Assembly: GCA_016521575.1 (NCBI GenBank)
Contig: JAEKDP010000002.1
Location: forward strand, 186,001-250,000
Length of the DNA stretch: 64,000 nt
From: Rhodobacteraceae bacterium F11138
GTDB taxonomy: Bacteria; Pseudomonadota; Alphaproteobacteria; Rhodobacterales; Rhodobacteraceae
Reading direction: 5' to 3'
Made by a program: the position numbers and the translations under genes. Positions 55,470 to 64,000 of the stretch are shown one piece after another. The notes beneath the pieces were generated by a model, which made no database searches, was not told the DNA's origin, and saw only the letters and a list, made by a program, of their open reading frames with translations. How positions within the stretch are numbered: position 1 is the first letter of the stretch; each line of letters opens with the position of its first letter.

Positions 55470-58249
55470 GCCGCGTCCTCCTGTTGCAGCGCCCTGGCGA
55501 TCAACGCCTCGGCCCTGACATACCCGGTCTGCAAGGCGTCCTGCAATCCATCAAGTGTATCGAACCCCGTCGTTCGACACAGAAAGGCCGCTGCCCCCTC
55601 GCCCATCTCGCGCACGTCAATCGCCTTGTCCGACAACAGGCGCACTGCCGTCTGCACCGCCCAGAAAAGATCGTGGCAGGTGCCCAGTTCCCCGGCGTCC
55701 GCCTGATCGAGCCACCCACAGGCGACGCCACCGGCCAGACCGCCCCGCACGTCCCGCGCAGCCGATCCGGCCAGCAACGCCCCGGTCTGGGCGATCAACT
55801 CGATGTCCTGCAGCCGGCCTGCGCCGGTCTTGGCATCCCACACCCCCGCCGGGGACTTGGCCGCCGCGATCCGCGCCCGCATTGCAGCCACCTCGCGCAA
55901 CACCTGATCACGAGGGCGCGCCTTGCCCAGAACCGTCTGGCGAAAGGTCTCGATGTCCTGCGCAAGCCCGGCGTCACCGGCAATGACGCGGGCACGCGTC
56001 AAGGCCAGATGCTCCCAGACCCAGGCGTCGTTCTGCTGATAGTTCTGAAAACTGGCCCAGCTGGTCGCAAGCGGTCCCTGTGTGCCCGACGGGCGCAACC
56101 GCATGTCCACCTCGTACAGACGCCCCTGCGACATCGGGGCGGTCAATGCCGTGATCAGCGCCTGGGTCAATCGGGCATAATACTGCCGCGCGGCCAAGGG
56201 GCGGCGGCCATCCGAATTCTCGACATCCAGCGGGTCATAGATCACGATCACGTCCAGATCCGACACCGCGTTCAACCGGCCCGCACCCAGCGAGCCCAGC
56301 CCCACGACCGCCGCGCCGCGCCCGGGCGGGTCGCCATGTTTCGCCGCAAATTGCACCGTCACGACCGGAGAAATCGCCGCAATCACCGCCTGTGCGAGAT
56401 CGGCATATTGCTCACCGCTGGTCGGGCCGTCGATCAGACCCCGCAAATGATGCACCCCGATGCGGAAATGCCATTCCTTGGTCCAGCGCCGCGCGGTATC
56501 CAGTTGACGTTCATAGTCCGGTTCAGCCGCCAGCACGGCACTCAGATCTTCGGTCAGCGCCGCGCAGCCCGGCCATTCGGAAAAGAAATCCCCCCCGATC
56601 ACCGCATCGAAGACCGCCGCATTGCGCGACAGATGGCTCGCCAGGGCCGAGGATGTGCCGACGATATCGACCAGCAGGTCGATCAGCTGCGGGTTCGCCT
56701 CGAACAGCGAAAACAACTGCACCCCGGCCGGAAGCCCGGCCAGAAAGCCATCAAGCGCCAACAGCGCCTCTTCGGGCTTGGCGGTGCGGGACAGCCGGCT
56801 CAGCAACTCGGGCCGCAGCCGCTCGAATATCTGTCGCGCCCGCTGGGATCGCAGCGCCGGATAGCTCGGCCAGCGCGCCAGAATGCCGGAATCAAGCCCG
56901 GTCGGCTCCACAGGGGATGCGGGGCTTGCATCAGGAGCAAAGAAGCCCTCGGTCAGGTCATGCACTTCGGTCAGGCGCGACCGCAGATCGGCAATCAGGC
57001 TTTCAGGGTCCGTTCCCATCAGACAGGCAACGCGCTGTATCCCTTCGTCCGATTGCGGCATCATGTGGGTTTGCGCATCGTTCACCATCTGGATCCGGTG
57101 TTCGACCTCGCGATGTGCCCGATAGTGCGCGCTCAGACGGTCGCTGACCTCTTGTGGCACCCAGCCCTTTTCGGCCAAGGCCGCCAGCCCGGCCACCGTC
57201 TCGCGCTGGCGCAACCCGGTATCGCGCCCGCCGGCGATCAACTGCCGGGTCTGGGTGAAGAACTCGATCTCGCGAATCCCACCCCGGCCCAGTTTCATGT
57301 CGTGTCCCGGCACCGACAAAGCGCCTCCCAGACCCTTGTTTTCGCGGATCCGCAAACGCATGTCATGTGCGTCCTGAATGGCCGCGAAATCCAGATGACG
57401 GCGCCAGACAAAAGGCGTCAGCGTCTTGAGAAACCGCGCCCCTGCCGCCAGATCCCCCGCACAGGGACGGGCCTTGATGTAGGCCGCCCGTTCCCATGTC
57501 CGCCCCAGGCTTTCGTAATACCGTTCGGCCGCCTCGGTCGCCATGCAAACCGGGGTCACGGCAGGATCGGGACGCAACCGCAGATCGGTACGAAACACAT
57601 AGCCTTCGGCCGTTCGGTCACTCAGAATACTGCACAGGTTGCGAACGGCGCGGACCATTCCCTGGCGCGCTTCGTAAAAATCGCCCGGGTCGAACCGGGT
57701 CTCGTCGAACAGGCAGATCAGGTCGATGTCCGAGGAATAGTTCAGCTCATGCGCGCCCATCTTGCCCATTGCCAGAACGAACAGCCCGCCCGCGGTGGCC
57801 ACGTCATCCGCGGTTTGACCGGGCAGCTTGTTGCGGCGGATGAGATTGGCGATCTCGGCCTTGACGACCACGTCACAGGCCAGCCCCGCGAAATCGGTCA
57901 GCACAGCGGTGACGCGCTCCAGCGGCCAGGCCCCGGCCAGATCCGCCAGGGCGGTGATCAGCGCAATCCGGCGTCTGGCCCGGCGCAAACCCGATTTCAG
58001 CTGATCCGGCGCAAGGCCGGCCACATCGTCAAGACAGCCCTGTATTGCGCCGTCGGTGTCTTGGACCGCGCCTGTCAGCCAGTTCGCCTCCTGCTGGATC
58101 AGCCCCTTCAGAAACGGGCTGGTGCCGCCTGCCCCGGCAAGCAGATCCGCCAGTTCGCCCTTTGCTTCGGGGACGGCGGCGCAGGTCTCCGCCCCCAGAT
58201 CCGGATCAAAGGGACGAGGCAGGCGGGTGATGGAACGGATCAATGACAT
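55466..58249 (-). CDS. glnE: Bifunctional glutamine synthetase adenylyltransferase/deadenylase
   Basis: A protein of 927 residues that adenylylates and deadenylylates glutamine synthetase under PII control. The N-terminal domain carries KMGAHELNYSSDIDLICLFD and the C-terminal domain GLGSLGAGRLNAVSDLDVIVIYD, the two nucleotidyltransferase sites in order. The start at 58249 (MSLIRSITRLPRPF) is chosen; the longer frame to 58468 is unsupported. It is followed by a 90-residue protein in ATGA overlap. Confidence 0.97.
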   Translation of the reverse strand: MSLIRSITRLPRPFDPDLGAETCAAVPEAKGELADLLAGAGGTSPFLKGLIQQEANWLTGAVQDTDGAIQGCLDDVAGLAPDQLKSGLRRARRRIALITALADLAGAWPLERVTAVLTDFAGLACDVVVKAEIANLIRRNKLPGQTADDVATAGGLFVLAMGKMGAHELNYSSDIDLICLFDETRFDPGDFYEARQGMVRAVRNLCSILSDRTAEGYVFRTDLRLRPDPAVTPVCMATEAAERYYESLGRTWERAAYIKARPCAGDLAAGARFLKTLTPFVWRRHLDFAAIQDAHDMRLRIRENKGLGGALSVPGHDMKLGRGGIREIEFFTQTRQLIAGGRDTGLRQRETVAGLAALAEKGWVPQEVSDRLSAHYRAHREVEHRIQMVNDAQTHMMPQSDEGIQRVACLMGTDPESLIADLRSRLTEVHDLTEGFFAPDASPASPVEPTGLDSGILARWPSYPALRSQRARQIFERLRPELLSRLSRTAKPEEALLALDGFLAGLPAGVQLFSLFEANPQLIDLLVDIVGTSSALASHLSRNAAVFDAVIGGDFFSEWPGCAALTEDLSAVLAAEPDYERQLDTARRWTKEWHFRIGVHHLRGLIDGPTSGEQYADLAQAVIAAISPVVTVQFAAKHGDPPGRGAAVVGLGSLGAGRLNAVSDLDVIVIYDPLDVENSDGRRPLAARQYYARLTQALITALTAPMSQGRLYEVDMRLRPSGTQGPLATSWASFQNYQQNDAWVWEHLALTRARVIAGDAGLAQDIETFRQTVLGKARPRDQVLREVAAMRARIAAAKSPAGVWDAKTGAGRLQDIELIAQTGALLAGSAARDVRGGLAGGVACGWLDQADAGELGTCHDLFWAVQTAVRLLSDKAIDVREMGEGAAAFLCRTTGFDTLDGLQDALQTGYVRAEALIARALQQEDAA

Positions 58250-58558
58250 GGTCGCAGACTGTCGCTGAGCAGGGCAATGGTCAATCCGGGTTATGCTGAA
58301 ATGCGCGACCCTTGGGCGCAAGACTTCATCGCCGACGCGGCGCGCGCCCCGGCTTTCGGCGGGCGGGTATCCTATTGACAACAGGCGCAAACCATATGGT
58401 CTTGCCGCTTGAACATCTCTTGAGTGAATTCGCAGAGGGTGCGAACACTGGCCGCACATTTCATGCACTGCACTTCAGAATGAGCCGTCGTGCAGCGACA
58501 ACGCACATGCAACTCTCCGCCCGGATCTCCGATCCCGGGCGCAAATCAATGGCCGGCT
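58250..58558. other. 309-bp intergenic region, no gene seen
   Basis: The region between glnE and the divergent AEC transporter should hold both promoters. A TTGACA occurs at 58374-58379, but no well-spaced -10 follows. No palindrome or RNA gene was recognised. Confidence 0.4.
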
Positions 58559-59491
58559 ATGTTTCAGACCCTGATCGATGTTATCTTGCCCGTTTTCTTG
58601 GTGATCGGCGCCGGATATGCGACGACACGGGCGCGCTATTTCGATCAATCGCAGATCAGTGCCCTGATGCGGTTTGCGCAGTCCTTTGCCATTCCGTGCC
58701 TGCTGTTGCGCGCCATCGCGCATACCGATCTGTCCACCGGGTTCGATCCGGCGCTCTTGATCAGTTTCTATACCGGTGCCAGCCTGTGTTTCATCCTGGG
58801 CGTTCTTGCGGCCCGAATTCTGTTTCGCCGAGATTGGGAAGACAGCATCGCCATCGGGTTCTGCTGTCTGTTTTCCAACACCATCCTGATGGGACTGCCG
58901 ATCACCGAACGCGCCTATGGTCCGGACAGCCTGACGGGAAACTACGCCATCATCGCCTTTCATGCACCGTTCTGTTATGGTGTCGGGATTACGGCCATGG
59001 AAATCGTCCGCAACCGGGGAAACGGTGGCTTCAAGACCGCCCGTGCGACACTGACGGCCATGTTCCGCAACACGATGATCCTGGGCATCCTGTTGGGATT
59101 CCTGATCAACATTTCCGGTTTGTCCATCCCCTCGGCCGTTGATGATGCGCTTGTCATGATCTCGCGCGCGGCCTTGCCTTGCGCCTTGTTCGCGCTGGGT
59201 GGGGTTCTTGTGCAGTATCGCCCCGAAGGCGACATGCGCATCATCTTCTTTATCTGCAGCCTGTCGTTGCTGATCTATCCGGCAACGGTCTGGGCCATCG
59301 CGGGCGCGGCGGACCTGCCCCAGAACCTGTTCCGCTCGGCGGTGTTGAACGCGGCGATGGCACCGGGGATCAACGCCTATATATTTGCCAATATGTACGC
59401 CCGCGCCACCCGCGTCACCGCATCATCGGTCCTGATCGCCACGGCGTTTTCGGTTCTGACCACATGGCTGTGGCTGACCCTGTTGGGGTGA
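58559..59491 (+). CDS. AEC family auxin efflux carrier-like transporter
   Basis: A protein of 310 residues with about ten membrane segments in two halves; FSNTILMGLPITERAYGPD and the PCALFALGGVL loop are family features. AEC members export organic acids or malonate-type compounds; the substrate is open. ATG 58559 (MFQTLIDVILPVFLVIGAGY) is chosen; there is little ribosome-site support, and an ATG at 58549 is in another frame. It converges on the amidase. Confidence 0.88.
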   Translation: MFQTLIDVILPVFLVIGAGYATTRARYFDQSQISALMRFAQSFAIPCLLLRAIAHTDLSTGFDPALLISFYTGASLCFILGVLAARILFRRDWEDSIAIGFCCLFSNTILMGLPITERAYGPDSLTGNYAIIAFHAPFCYGVGITAMEIVRNRGNGGFKTARATLTAMFRNTMILGILLGFLINISGLSIPSAVDDALVMISRAALPCALFALGGVLVQYRPEGDMRIIFFICSLSLLIYPATVWAIAGAADLPQNLFRSAVLNAAMAPGINAYIFANMYARATRVTASSVLIATAFSVLTTWLWLTLLG

Positions 59492-59551
59492 CGTGGCACT
59501 GCACTGGAAACCGTCGTTTGCGCCCCGAACGCCGATATGAAAGTCCCGATC

Positions 59552-61009
59552 CTACACGTGACCCGCAAGCCGGTTGACAAGGCCCTGTTGCCGTTCCGCC
59601 CAGGGCGCGGCAGCCTCGATCTGCGCCGCCAATGTCATCAGGGTCTCGTCCTGTCCGAACCCTGCCGCAAGATGCACGCCAACAGGCAGCCCTGACGCGC
59701 TGCTGTGCAGAGGCAATGACACCGCCGGTTGCCCGCTGGCGTTGAAGACGGCGGTAAAGGGCGAATAGTCGAATACGCCTCCGGGGCCGGTGCGGTAGTC
59801 CAGGAAGTCCTCGTTGCTGGGGGCCAACTGGCCAACCGGAACGGGCGGACGCGCCAGGGTGGGCGTCACCAGCACATCGCATCGGGTCAACAGATGCGCC
59901 ATGCGGCGCCCAAAGGCGTGGATCGTATCCAGCGCCGCCAGATAGTCCGCGCCCGACAGTTGGTCGGCATAGGCAATCGCCCCGCGCGTGACCCCGTCCA
60001 GCATCGCCGGATCCAGCGGCCTGCCATTGAGAACCGAGCGCACCGACAGGGCCGTGCCGCAGGCGACAATCCGGGTCCATGCCACCATCATTCCCTCGAC
60101 ATCCAGATCCGTCGGCAGGACCAGATCATCAACGGCATGCCCCAGATCCTGCAACAGACGTCCCGTGGCCTGAACCGCCCCCATGCACTCCGGGTCAACC
60201 GGCGACCCGCTCAGGGTCGTTGCGCACAAGGCGACGCGCATCTGTCGCGGAGCACGGCCCATGGCCTGTACAAAGCTTCCCCCCAGCGGCGGCGGGAAAT
60301 ACGGCGCGCCCAGGTCCGGGCCATCCACCGCGTCCAGCAAGGCGGCGGTATCGCGCAGGCTGCGGGTCAGGAAACCGTCGGTCGCCATGCCGCCCCACCC
60401 CTCGCCGGCACCCGGGCCTTCGGGCAGGCGGCCGCGCGTTGGCTTGAATCCGACCAGACCGCAGGATGACGCCGGGATGCGGACCGACCCGCCACCGTCG
60501 CTGCCATGTGCGGCGGGAACGATACCTGCCGCTACGGCGGCCCCGGATCCGCCCGATGACCCCCCTGACGTATGGTCCGTATTCCAGGGATTGCGCGTCG
60601 GTCCACCATAGACCTGCGCTTCGGTCACCGGACCGATGCCCAGTTCGGGCGAGGTCGTGCGCCCGAATGTCACCAACCCGGACGCCCGCATGCGCAGGTA
60701 CATTTCGCTGTCGTACCCGTGGCGGCTGTTCCGCCAGAGAACCGACCCGTTGTTGGTGGGAAAATCGATCGCTTCCGCGCCCAGATCCTTGATGAGAAAA
60801 GGCACGCCGCGAAACGGACCGTTCGGCAAACCATTGCGGATGGCGGCGCGGGCGACGTCTTCGCGGATCAGCACCACGGCATTCAGACCCGGGTTCAGTG
60901 CGGTCACCTGATCCAGTGCACAGTCCAGCAATTCATCCGGTGTCACCGCACCATCCGCCACCAGACTGGCCAGCCCGGTGGCGTCATGGTTCAGATAGAG
61001 ATCCTTCAT
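59552..61009 (-). CDS. Amidase signature family hydrolase
   Basis: A protein of 485 residues of the amidase signature family. Catalytic Lys is in FLIKDLGAE, the cis-Ser in DHTSGGSSGGSG and the nucleophile Ser in DGGGSVRIPASSCGLVGFKPTRGR. It hydrolyses amides or aryl-acyl amides; GatA is unlikely because gatBC are absent and the active-site loop is of the general amidase type. It follows the cox genes on the same strand with a 124-bp gap. Confidence 0.92.
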   Translation of the reverse strand: MKDLYLNHDATGLASLVADGAVTPDELLDCALDQVTALNPGLNAVVLIREDVARAAIRNGLPNGPFRGVPFLIKDLGAEAIDFPTNNGSVLWRNSRHGYDSEMYLRMRASGLVTFGRTTSPELGIGPVTEAQVYGGPTRNPWNTDHTSGGSSGGSGAAVAAGIVPAAHGSDGGGSVRIPASSCGLVGFKPTRGRLPEGPGAGEGWGGMATDGFLTRSLRDTAALLDAVDGPDLGAPYFPPPLGGSFVQAMGRAPRQMRVALCATTLSGSPVDPECMGAVQATGRLLQDLGHAVDDLVLPTDLDVEGMMVAWTRIVACGTALSVRSVLNGRPLDPAMLDGVTRGAIAYADQLSGADYLAALDTIHAFGRRMAHLLTRCDVLVTPTLARPPVPVGQLAPSNEDFLDYRTGPGGVFDYSPFTAVFNASGQPAVSLPLHSSASGLPVGVHLAAGFGQDETLMTLAAQIEAAAPWAERQQGLVNRLAGHV

Positions 61010-61133
61010 CCTGCATCACCCCATGGTTTGAGCGATGCCAGGATACACCCGTGCCCGTGGATGGCCAGACGAAACAGACGGCCTGCGAAACCAAGGCCCT
61101 TGGCTGGTTTGCAGGCTGCCGCTTCGGGCCGGA

Positions 61134-61919
61134 TCACGACGCCGCGCGCACCGCCCTGACTGTCATGGTCTTGACCAGATGTGCGCGGTATTGTTTTGAT
61201 CCGTGCAGGTCTGCAATCATGCTGTCCGGCGCAATGGTAAGATCCTTCACCGCACCCTCGCTGAAGTCTTCGCTCAGGGCAGCTTCGGCGTCTTTCCAGC
61301 GAAACACCCCGTCTTCGGACGCCCCGGTCACCGCCACGCGCACGCCGTCGGCAGTCTGCGCCACAAAGACCCCGGTCAGCGCAAAGCGCGACGCGGGCTG
61401 CTCGAATTTCTGATAGTTCGCCGCCTGCGGCACCGGGAAACGCACCGCCGTGATGAGCTCGCCCTCTTCCAGGGCAGTGGTGAACAGACCTTGGAAATAG
61501 TCGTCCGCCGCGATCTCTCGCCGGTCGGTGACAATGGTTGCGCCACTGGCCAGGGCGGCGGCCGGATAGTCCGCCGCCGGGTCGTTATTGGCCAGGCTGC
61601 CACCGATTGTGCCCCGGTTGCGCACCGCCGGATCGCCGATTCGGCCCGCCATCGCCGCCAGCGCCGGATAGGCTTCGGCCTCTGCCGCGACCCGGGCATG
61701 GGAGGTCCCACCGCCGATGGTCAGCACACCATCTTTCGTACTGACACCTTTCATATCGGCAATCCCCGACAGGCTGACCAGCCGCGATGGGCTGGCAAGT
61801 CTCTGTTTCAGCGTCGGGATCAGTGTCTGCCCCCCTGCGAGAGCCTGCGCGTCTTCTGCGGCCAGCGCCGCAACCGCCTCGGCCACCGTGGCGGGTCGAT
61901 CGAATTCAAATGCGTACAT
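61134..61919 (-). CDS. coxM: FAD-binding (medium) subunit, CO dehydrogenase-like (CoxM)
   Basis: A protein of 261 residues with the FAD_binding_5 and CO_deh_flav_C domains. The FAD loops are AGGQTLIPTLKQR and TIGGSLANNDPAADYPA. It transfers electrons from the Mo and Fe-S subunits to FAD. It lies directly downstream of the Mo subunit gene on the same strand, 102 bp apart. With the form II L subunit, the order S-L-M seems to hold. True substrate unknown; the name is by homology only. Confidence 0.85.
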   Translation of the reverse strand: MYAFEFDRPATVAEAVAALAAEDAQALAGGQTLIPTLKQRLASPSRLVSLSGIADMKGVSTKDGVLTIGGGTSHARVAAEAEAYPALAAMAGRIGDPAVRNRGTIGGSLANNDPAADYPAAALASGATIVTDRREIAADDYFQGLFTTALEEGELITAVRFPVPQAANYQKFEQPASRFALTGVFVAQTADGVRVAVTGASEDGVFRWKDAEAALSEDFSEGAVKDLTIAPDSMIADLHGSKQYRAHLVKTMTVRAVRAAS

Positions 61920-62021
61920 CCTGTGTCTCCTCTGCAAGTCAGGGATGTCCCATATTCTTGCTCTAAATATGCCAGCCGGGTCACGGGGGCGCAGGGCTGC
62001 CCCCCGCGCCCATCCATGATC

Positions 62022-64000
62022 TCAGGCGTTCATCGCTGCCCAGACCCGCGCGGGGCTCATCGGCATGTCGATGTGATCGACCGCCTTGCCGCCCGATTGC
62101 AGCGCGTCGATGACCGCATTGACCACAGCAGGCGGCGAACCGATCGCCCCGGCCTCGCCACAGCCCTTGACCCCCAGCGGATTGTGGGTGCACGGCGTGC
62201 CACAGGAATGATCCACCGAGTAGAACGGCACGTCATCCGCCCGCGGCATGGCGTAATCCATATAGCTGGCGCTGAGCAATTGGCCGTCGTCATCATAAAC
62301 GCACTGTTCCAGCAATGCCTGCCCGATGCCCTGACCGATACCGCCATGCACCTGGCCCGACACGATCATCGGATTGACGATATTGCCGAAATCATCCGCT
62401 GCCGAAAAACGTTCGATGGTGACCTTGCCGGTCTCCGGGTCGACTTCGACTTCGCAGGCATACGCACCTGCGGGATAGGTGAAGTTGGCCGGATCATAGA
62501 ACGCGGTTTCCTCCAGCCCCGGTTCGATGTCGTCCAGCGGATAGTTGTGGGGCACATAGGCGGCCAGCGTGACATCCCCCCAGGCCACGGATTTGTCCGT
62601 GCCCGCGACGGAAAATGCCCCGTCCTTCAGTTCGATGTCGGCTTCGGCCGCTTCCAGAAGATGGGCCGCGATCTTTTTGGCCTTGTTGATGATCTTCTCG
62701 GTCGCCCGCACGATGGCCGAGCCCCCGACCGCCAGCGAACGGCTGCCATAGGTGCCCATGCCCATCGGAGAGGTGGCCGTGTCGCCATGCACCACCTCGA
62801 CCATGCTTTCGTCAAGGCCGATCATCTCGGCGACAACTTGCGGAAAAGCGGTTTCATGCCCCTGACCATGGCTGTGACTGCCGGTCATCACCACCAAACC
62901 CCCGGTGGCATTGACCCGGACCGTGGCGCTTTCATACAGACCCGCACGCGCGCCCAGCTGACCGGCAAGGTTGCTTGGGGCCAGCCCGCAGGCTTCGATA
63001 TAACAGTTCACACCCAACCCGCGCAGTTTTCCGGCCTGTTCGGATTTTTTACGCCGTTCGGCGAAACCCGCCACGTCGGCGATTTCCTCCAGCTTGTCCA
63101 TCGTGGCCGTGTAGTCGCCGGTGTCGTATTCCACCGCCACGGGCGTGGCATAGGGGAACTCGGTGACGAAATTCTGCCGCCGCAGCGCTATCGGGTCCAC
63201 ATTCAGTTCGCGCGCGGCCTTGTCGATGACCCGCTCCAGCTGGAACGTCGCTTCGGGACGCCCGGCACCGCGATAGGCATCCACCGGGACGGTATTGGTG
63301 AACACCGCGCGCACGTTCACATAAATGTTGGGCGTCTTGTAGTTCCCCGCCATCAGGGTGCCATGCAGATAGGACGGAACCGAGGGCGCGAAAGTGCTGA
63401 GATAGGCCCCCATGTTTGCCAGCGTATTGGTGCGGATGGCGACGAAATTGTTGTCCTTGTCCAGCGCCAGTTCGATTCTGGTCACATGGTCGCGGCCATG
63501 GGCATCGCTCATGAACGCTTCGGAGCGCGAACTGGTCCATTTCACCGGCCGGTTCACCGCCTTGGCGGCAAAGGTGCAAAAGGCTTCCTCGGCATAGTGG
63601 AAGATCTTGGTGCCAAAACCGCCACCCACATCCGGGGCCACCACGCGCAGCTTGTGTTCGGGAATGCCCAGCACAAAGGCCCCCATCAACAGACGGATCA
63701 CATGCGGGTTCTGTGACGTGGTGAACAGCGTGTAATCCCCGGTGCCCCGGTCGAATTCACCGACCGCGACCCGCGGCTCCATCGGGTTTGCCACCATGCG
63801 CTGATTGACCAGTTCCAGCGTCGTCACATGCGCCGCACCCTTGATCGCCGCGTCCACGGCATCGCGGTTTTCTTCGATGAAACCCCAATCGTAACAAAGG
63901 TTTGAATTCAGATCGTCATGTACCTTTGTGGCATCATCTGCCAGCGCCGCCTTCATATTCACAACGGCGGGCAGGTCTTCGATATCGACCTCGATGGCTT
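62022..64000 (-). CDS. coxL: Molybdopterin-binding large subunit, form II CO dehydrogenase-like (partial)
   Basis: The frame runs off the right edge; about 659 C-terminal residues are seen, so the ATG at 63962 is internal. The active-site loop reads AYRGAGR (63258-63278), the form II signature, instead of the AYxCSFR of proven CO-oxidising form I enzymes. The Mo-site Glu lies in [13 protein letters not shown]. Gene order L-M fits the form II S-L-M order. Form II substrates are unsettled, so CO oxidation is not claimed. Confidence 0.9.
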   Translation of the reverse strand, partial: AIEVDIEDLPAVVNMKAALADDATKVHDDLNSNLCYDWGFIEENRDAVDAAIKGAAHVTTLELVNQRMVANPMEPRVAVGEFDRGTGDYTLFTTSQNPHVIRLLMGAFVLGIPEHKLRVVAPDVGGGFGTKIFHYAEEAFCTFAAKAVNRPVKWTSSRSEAFMSDAHGRDHVTRIELALDKDNNFVAIRTNTLANMGAYLSTFAPSVPSYLHGTLMAGNYKTPNIYVNVRAVFTNTVPVDAYRGAGRPEATFQLERVIDKAARELNVDPIALRRQNFVTEFPYATPVAVEYDTGDYTATMDKLEEIADVAGFAERRKKSEQAGKLRGLGVNCYIEACGLAPSNLAGQLGARAGLYESATVRVNATGGLVVMTGSHSHGQGHETAFPQVVAEMIGLDESMVEVVHGDTATSPMGMGTYGSRSLAVGGSAIVRATEKIINKAKKIAAHLLEAAEADIELKDGAFSVAGTDKSVAWGDVTLAAYVPHNYPLDDIEPGLEETAFYDPANFTYPAGAYACEVEVDPETGKVTIERFSAADDFGNIVNPMIVSGQVHGGIGQGIGQALLEQCVYDDDGQLLSASYMDYAMPRADDVPFYSVDHSCGTPCTHNPLGVKGCGEAGAIGSPPAVVNAVIDALQSGGKAVDHIDMPMSPARVWAAMNA

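Noticed and set aside
58374-58379. TTGACA as a promoter of the AEC transporter
   Set aside because: No -10-like hexamer at 16-18 nt; the ATATGG nearby is only 13 nt away.
48367-64000. MoxR and CoxE-like VWA as dedicated maturation factors (CoxD/CoxE) of the cox-like enzyme at the right edge
   Set aside because: They are more than 9 kb apart with unrelated operons between, and a form II enzyme may not need them. Kept only as a remote possibility.

Overview
The window is about 64 kb of gene-dense, GC-rich chromosome from an alphaproteobacterium. It most likely comes from the Rhodobacterales (Roseobacter/Rhodobacter relatives). The grounds are gene content and order: scpA-nagZ-SPOR-argS-dgt, DUF177-rpmF-plsX-fabH-ihfA-MerR, the prfA-prmC overlap, an ornithine-lipid OlsB, a DksA lacking the zinc cysteines, two DUF2927 lipoproteins and a Fur/Mur regulator. 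No prophage, insertion sequence, CRISPR array or rRNA operon was seen. The only RNA gene recognised is a tRNA-Pro(GGG). Most genes are housekeeping or conserved accessory genes, and they are tightly packed with many ATGA-type overlaps.

Layout. 0-3.8 kb: XpaC (partial) - TelA - DUF2927 lipoprotein - SPFH/GYF_2, an envelope-stress-like operon. 3.8-7.7 kb: rsmA, a short repeat/hairpin element, DUF4167, and the translation-termination pair prfA-prmC. 7.7-11.5 kb: a minus-strand operon of an M20 amidohydrolase, two ureohydrolases (agmatinase family) and DUF1499. 11.5-18.6 kb: mazG, sulfotransferase, nucleoside hydrolase-GNAT, eno, two membrane proteins and fur. 19-31.7 kb: a DEAD-box helicase with a long structured leader, DUF533 (TerB-like), EEP hydrolase, DMT transporter, selO, anmK/tyrS, a 45-residue membrane peptide, FemAB-like GNAT, SDR, ABC-F and olsB. 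31.8-37 kb: bamE, then DUF177-rpmF-plsX-fabH and ihfA-MerR, the latter with a perfect 14-copy Pro-Glu hexanucleotide repeat. 37-45.5 kb: tRNA-Pro, double-domain dCTP deaminase, a small basic protein, scpB-scpA-nagZ-SPOR-argS, and dgt divergent from an A-type Fe-S carrier. 45.6-53.4 kb: xthA, FAD monooxygenase, dksA with a clear terminator, then MoxR - GNAT - DUF2927/TPR lipoprotein - 55-residue membrane protein - CoxE-like VWA - M48 protease. 53.4-58.3 kb: glnE - 90-residue protein - RlmI-like methyltransferase - PIN protein. 58.5-64 kb: AEC transporter, amidase, and the M and L subunits of a form II CO-dehydrogenase-like molybdenum hydroxylase, with L running off the right edge.

The most interesting signal is that two separate loci carry paralogous DUF2927 lipoproteins. 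One sits with TelA/XpaC/SPFH. The other sits with a MoxR ATPase, a VWA (CoxE-like) partner, a tiny membrane protein and an M48 protease. A TerB-like DUF533 protein lies between them. These families recur in proposed Ter/MoxR-VWA stress networks, so a two-part envelope-stress or protein-remodelling system is a reasonable but unproven hypothesis. All function calls rest on reading the translated sequence; no database search was run.
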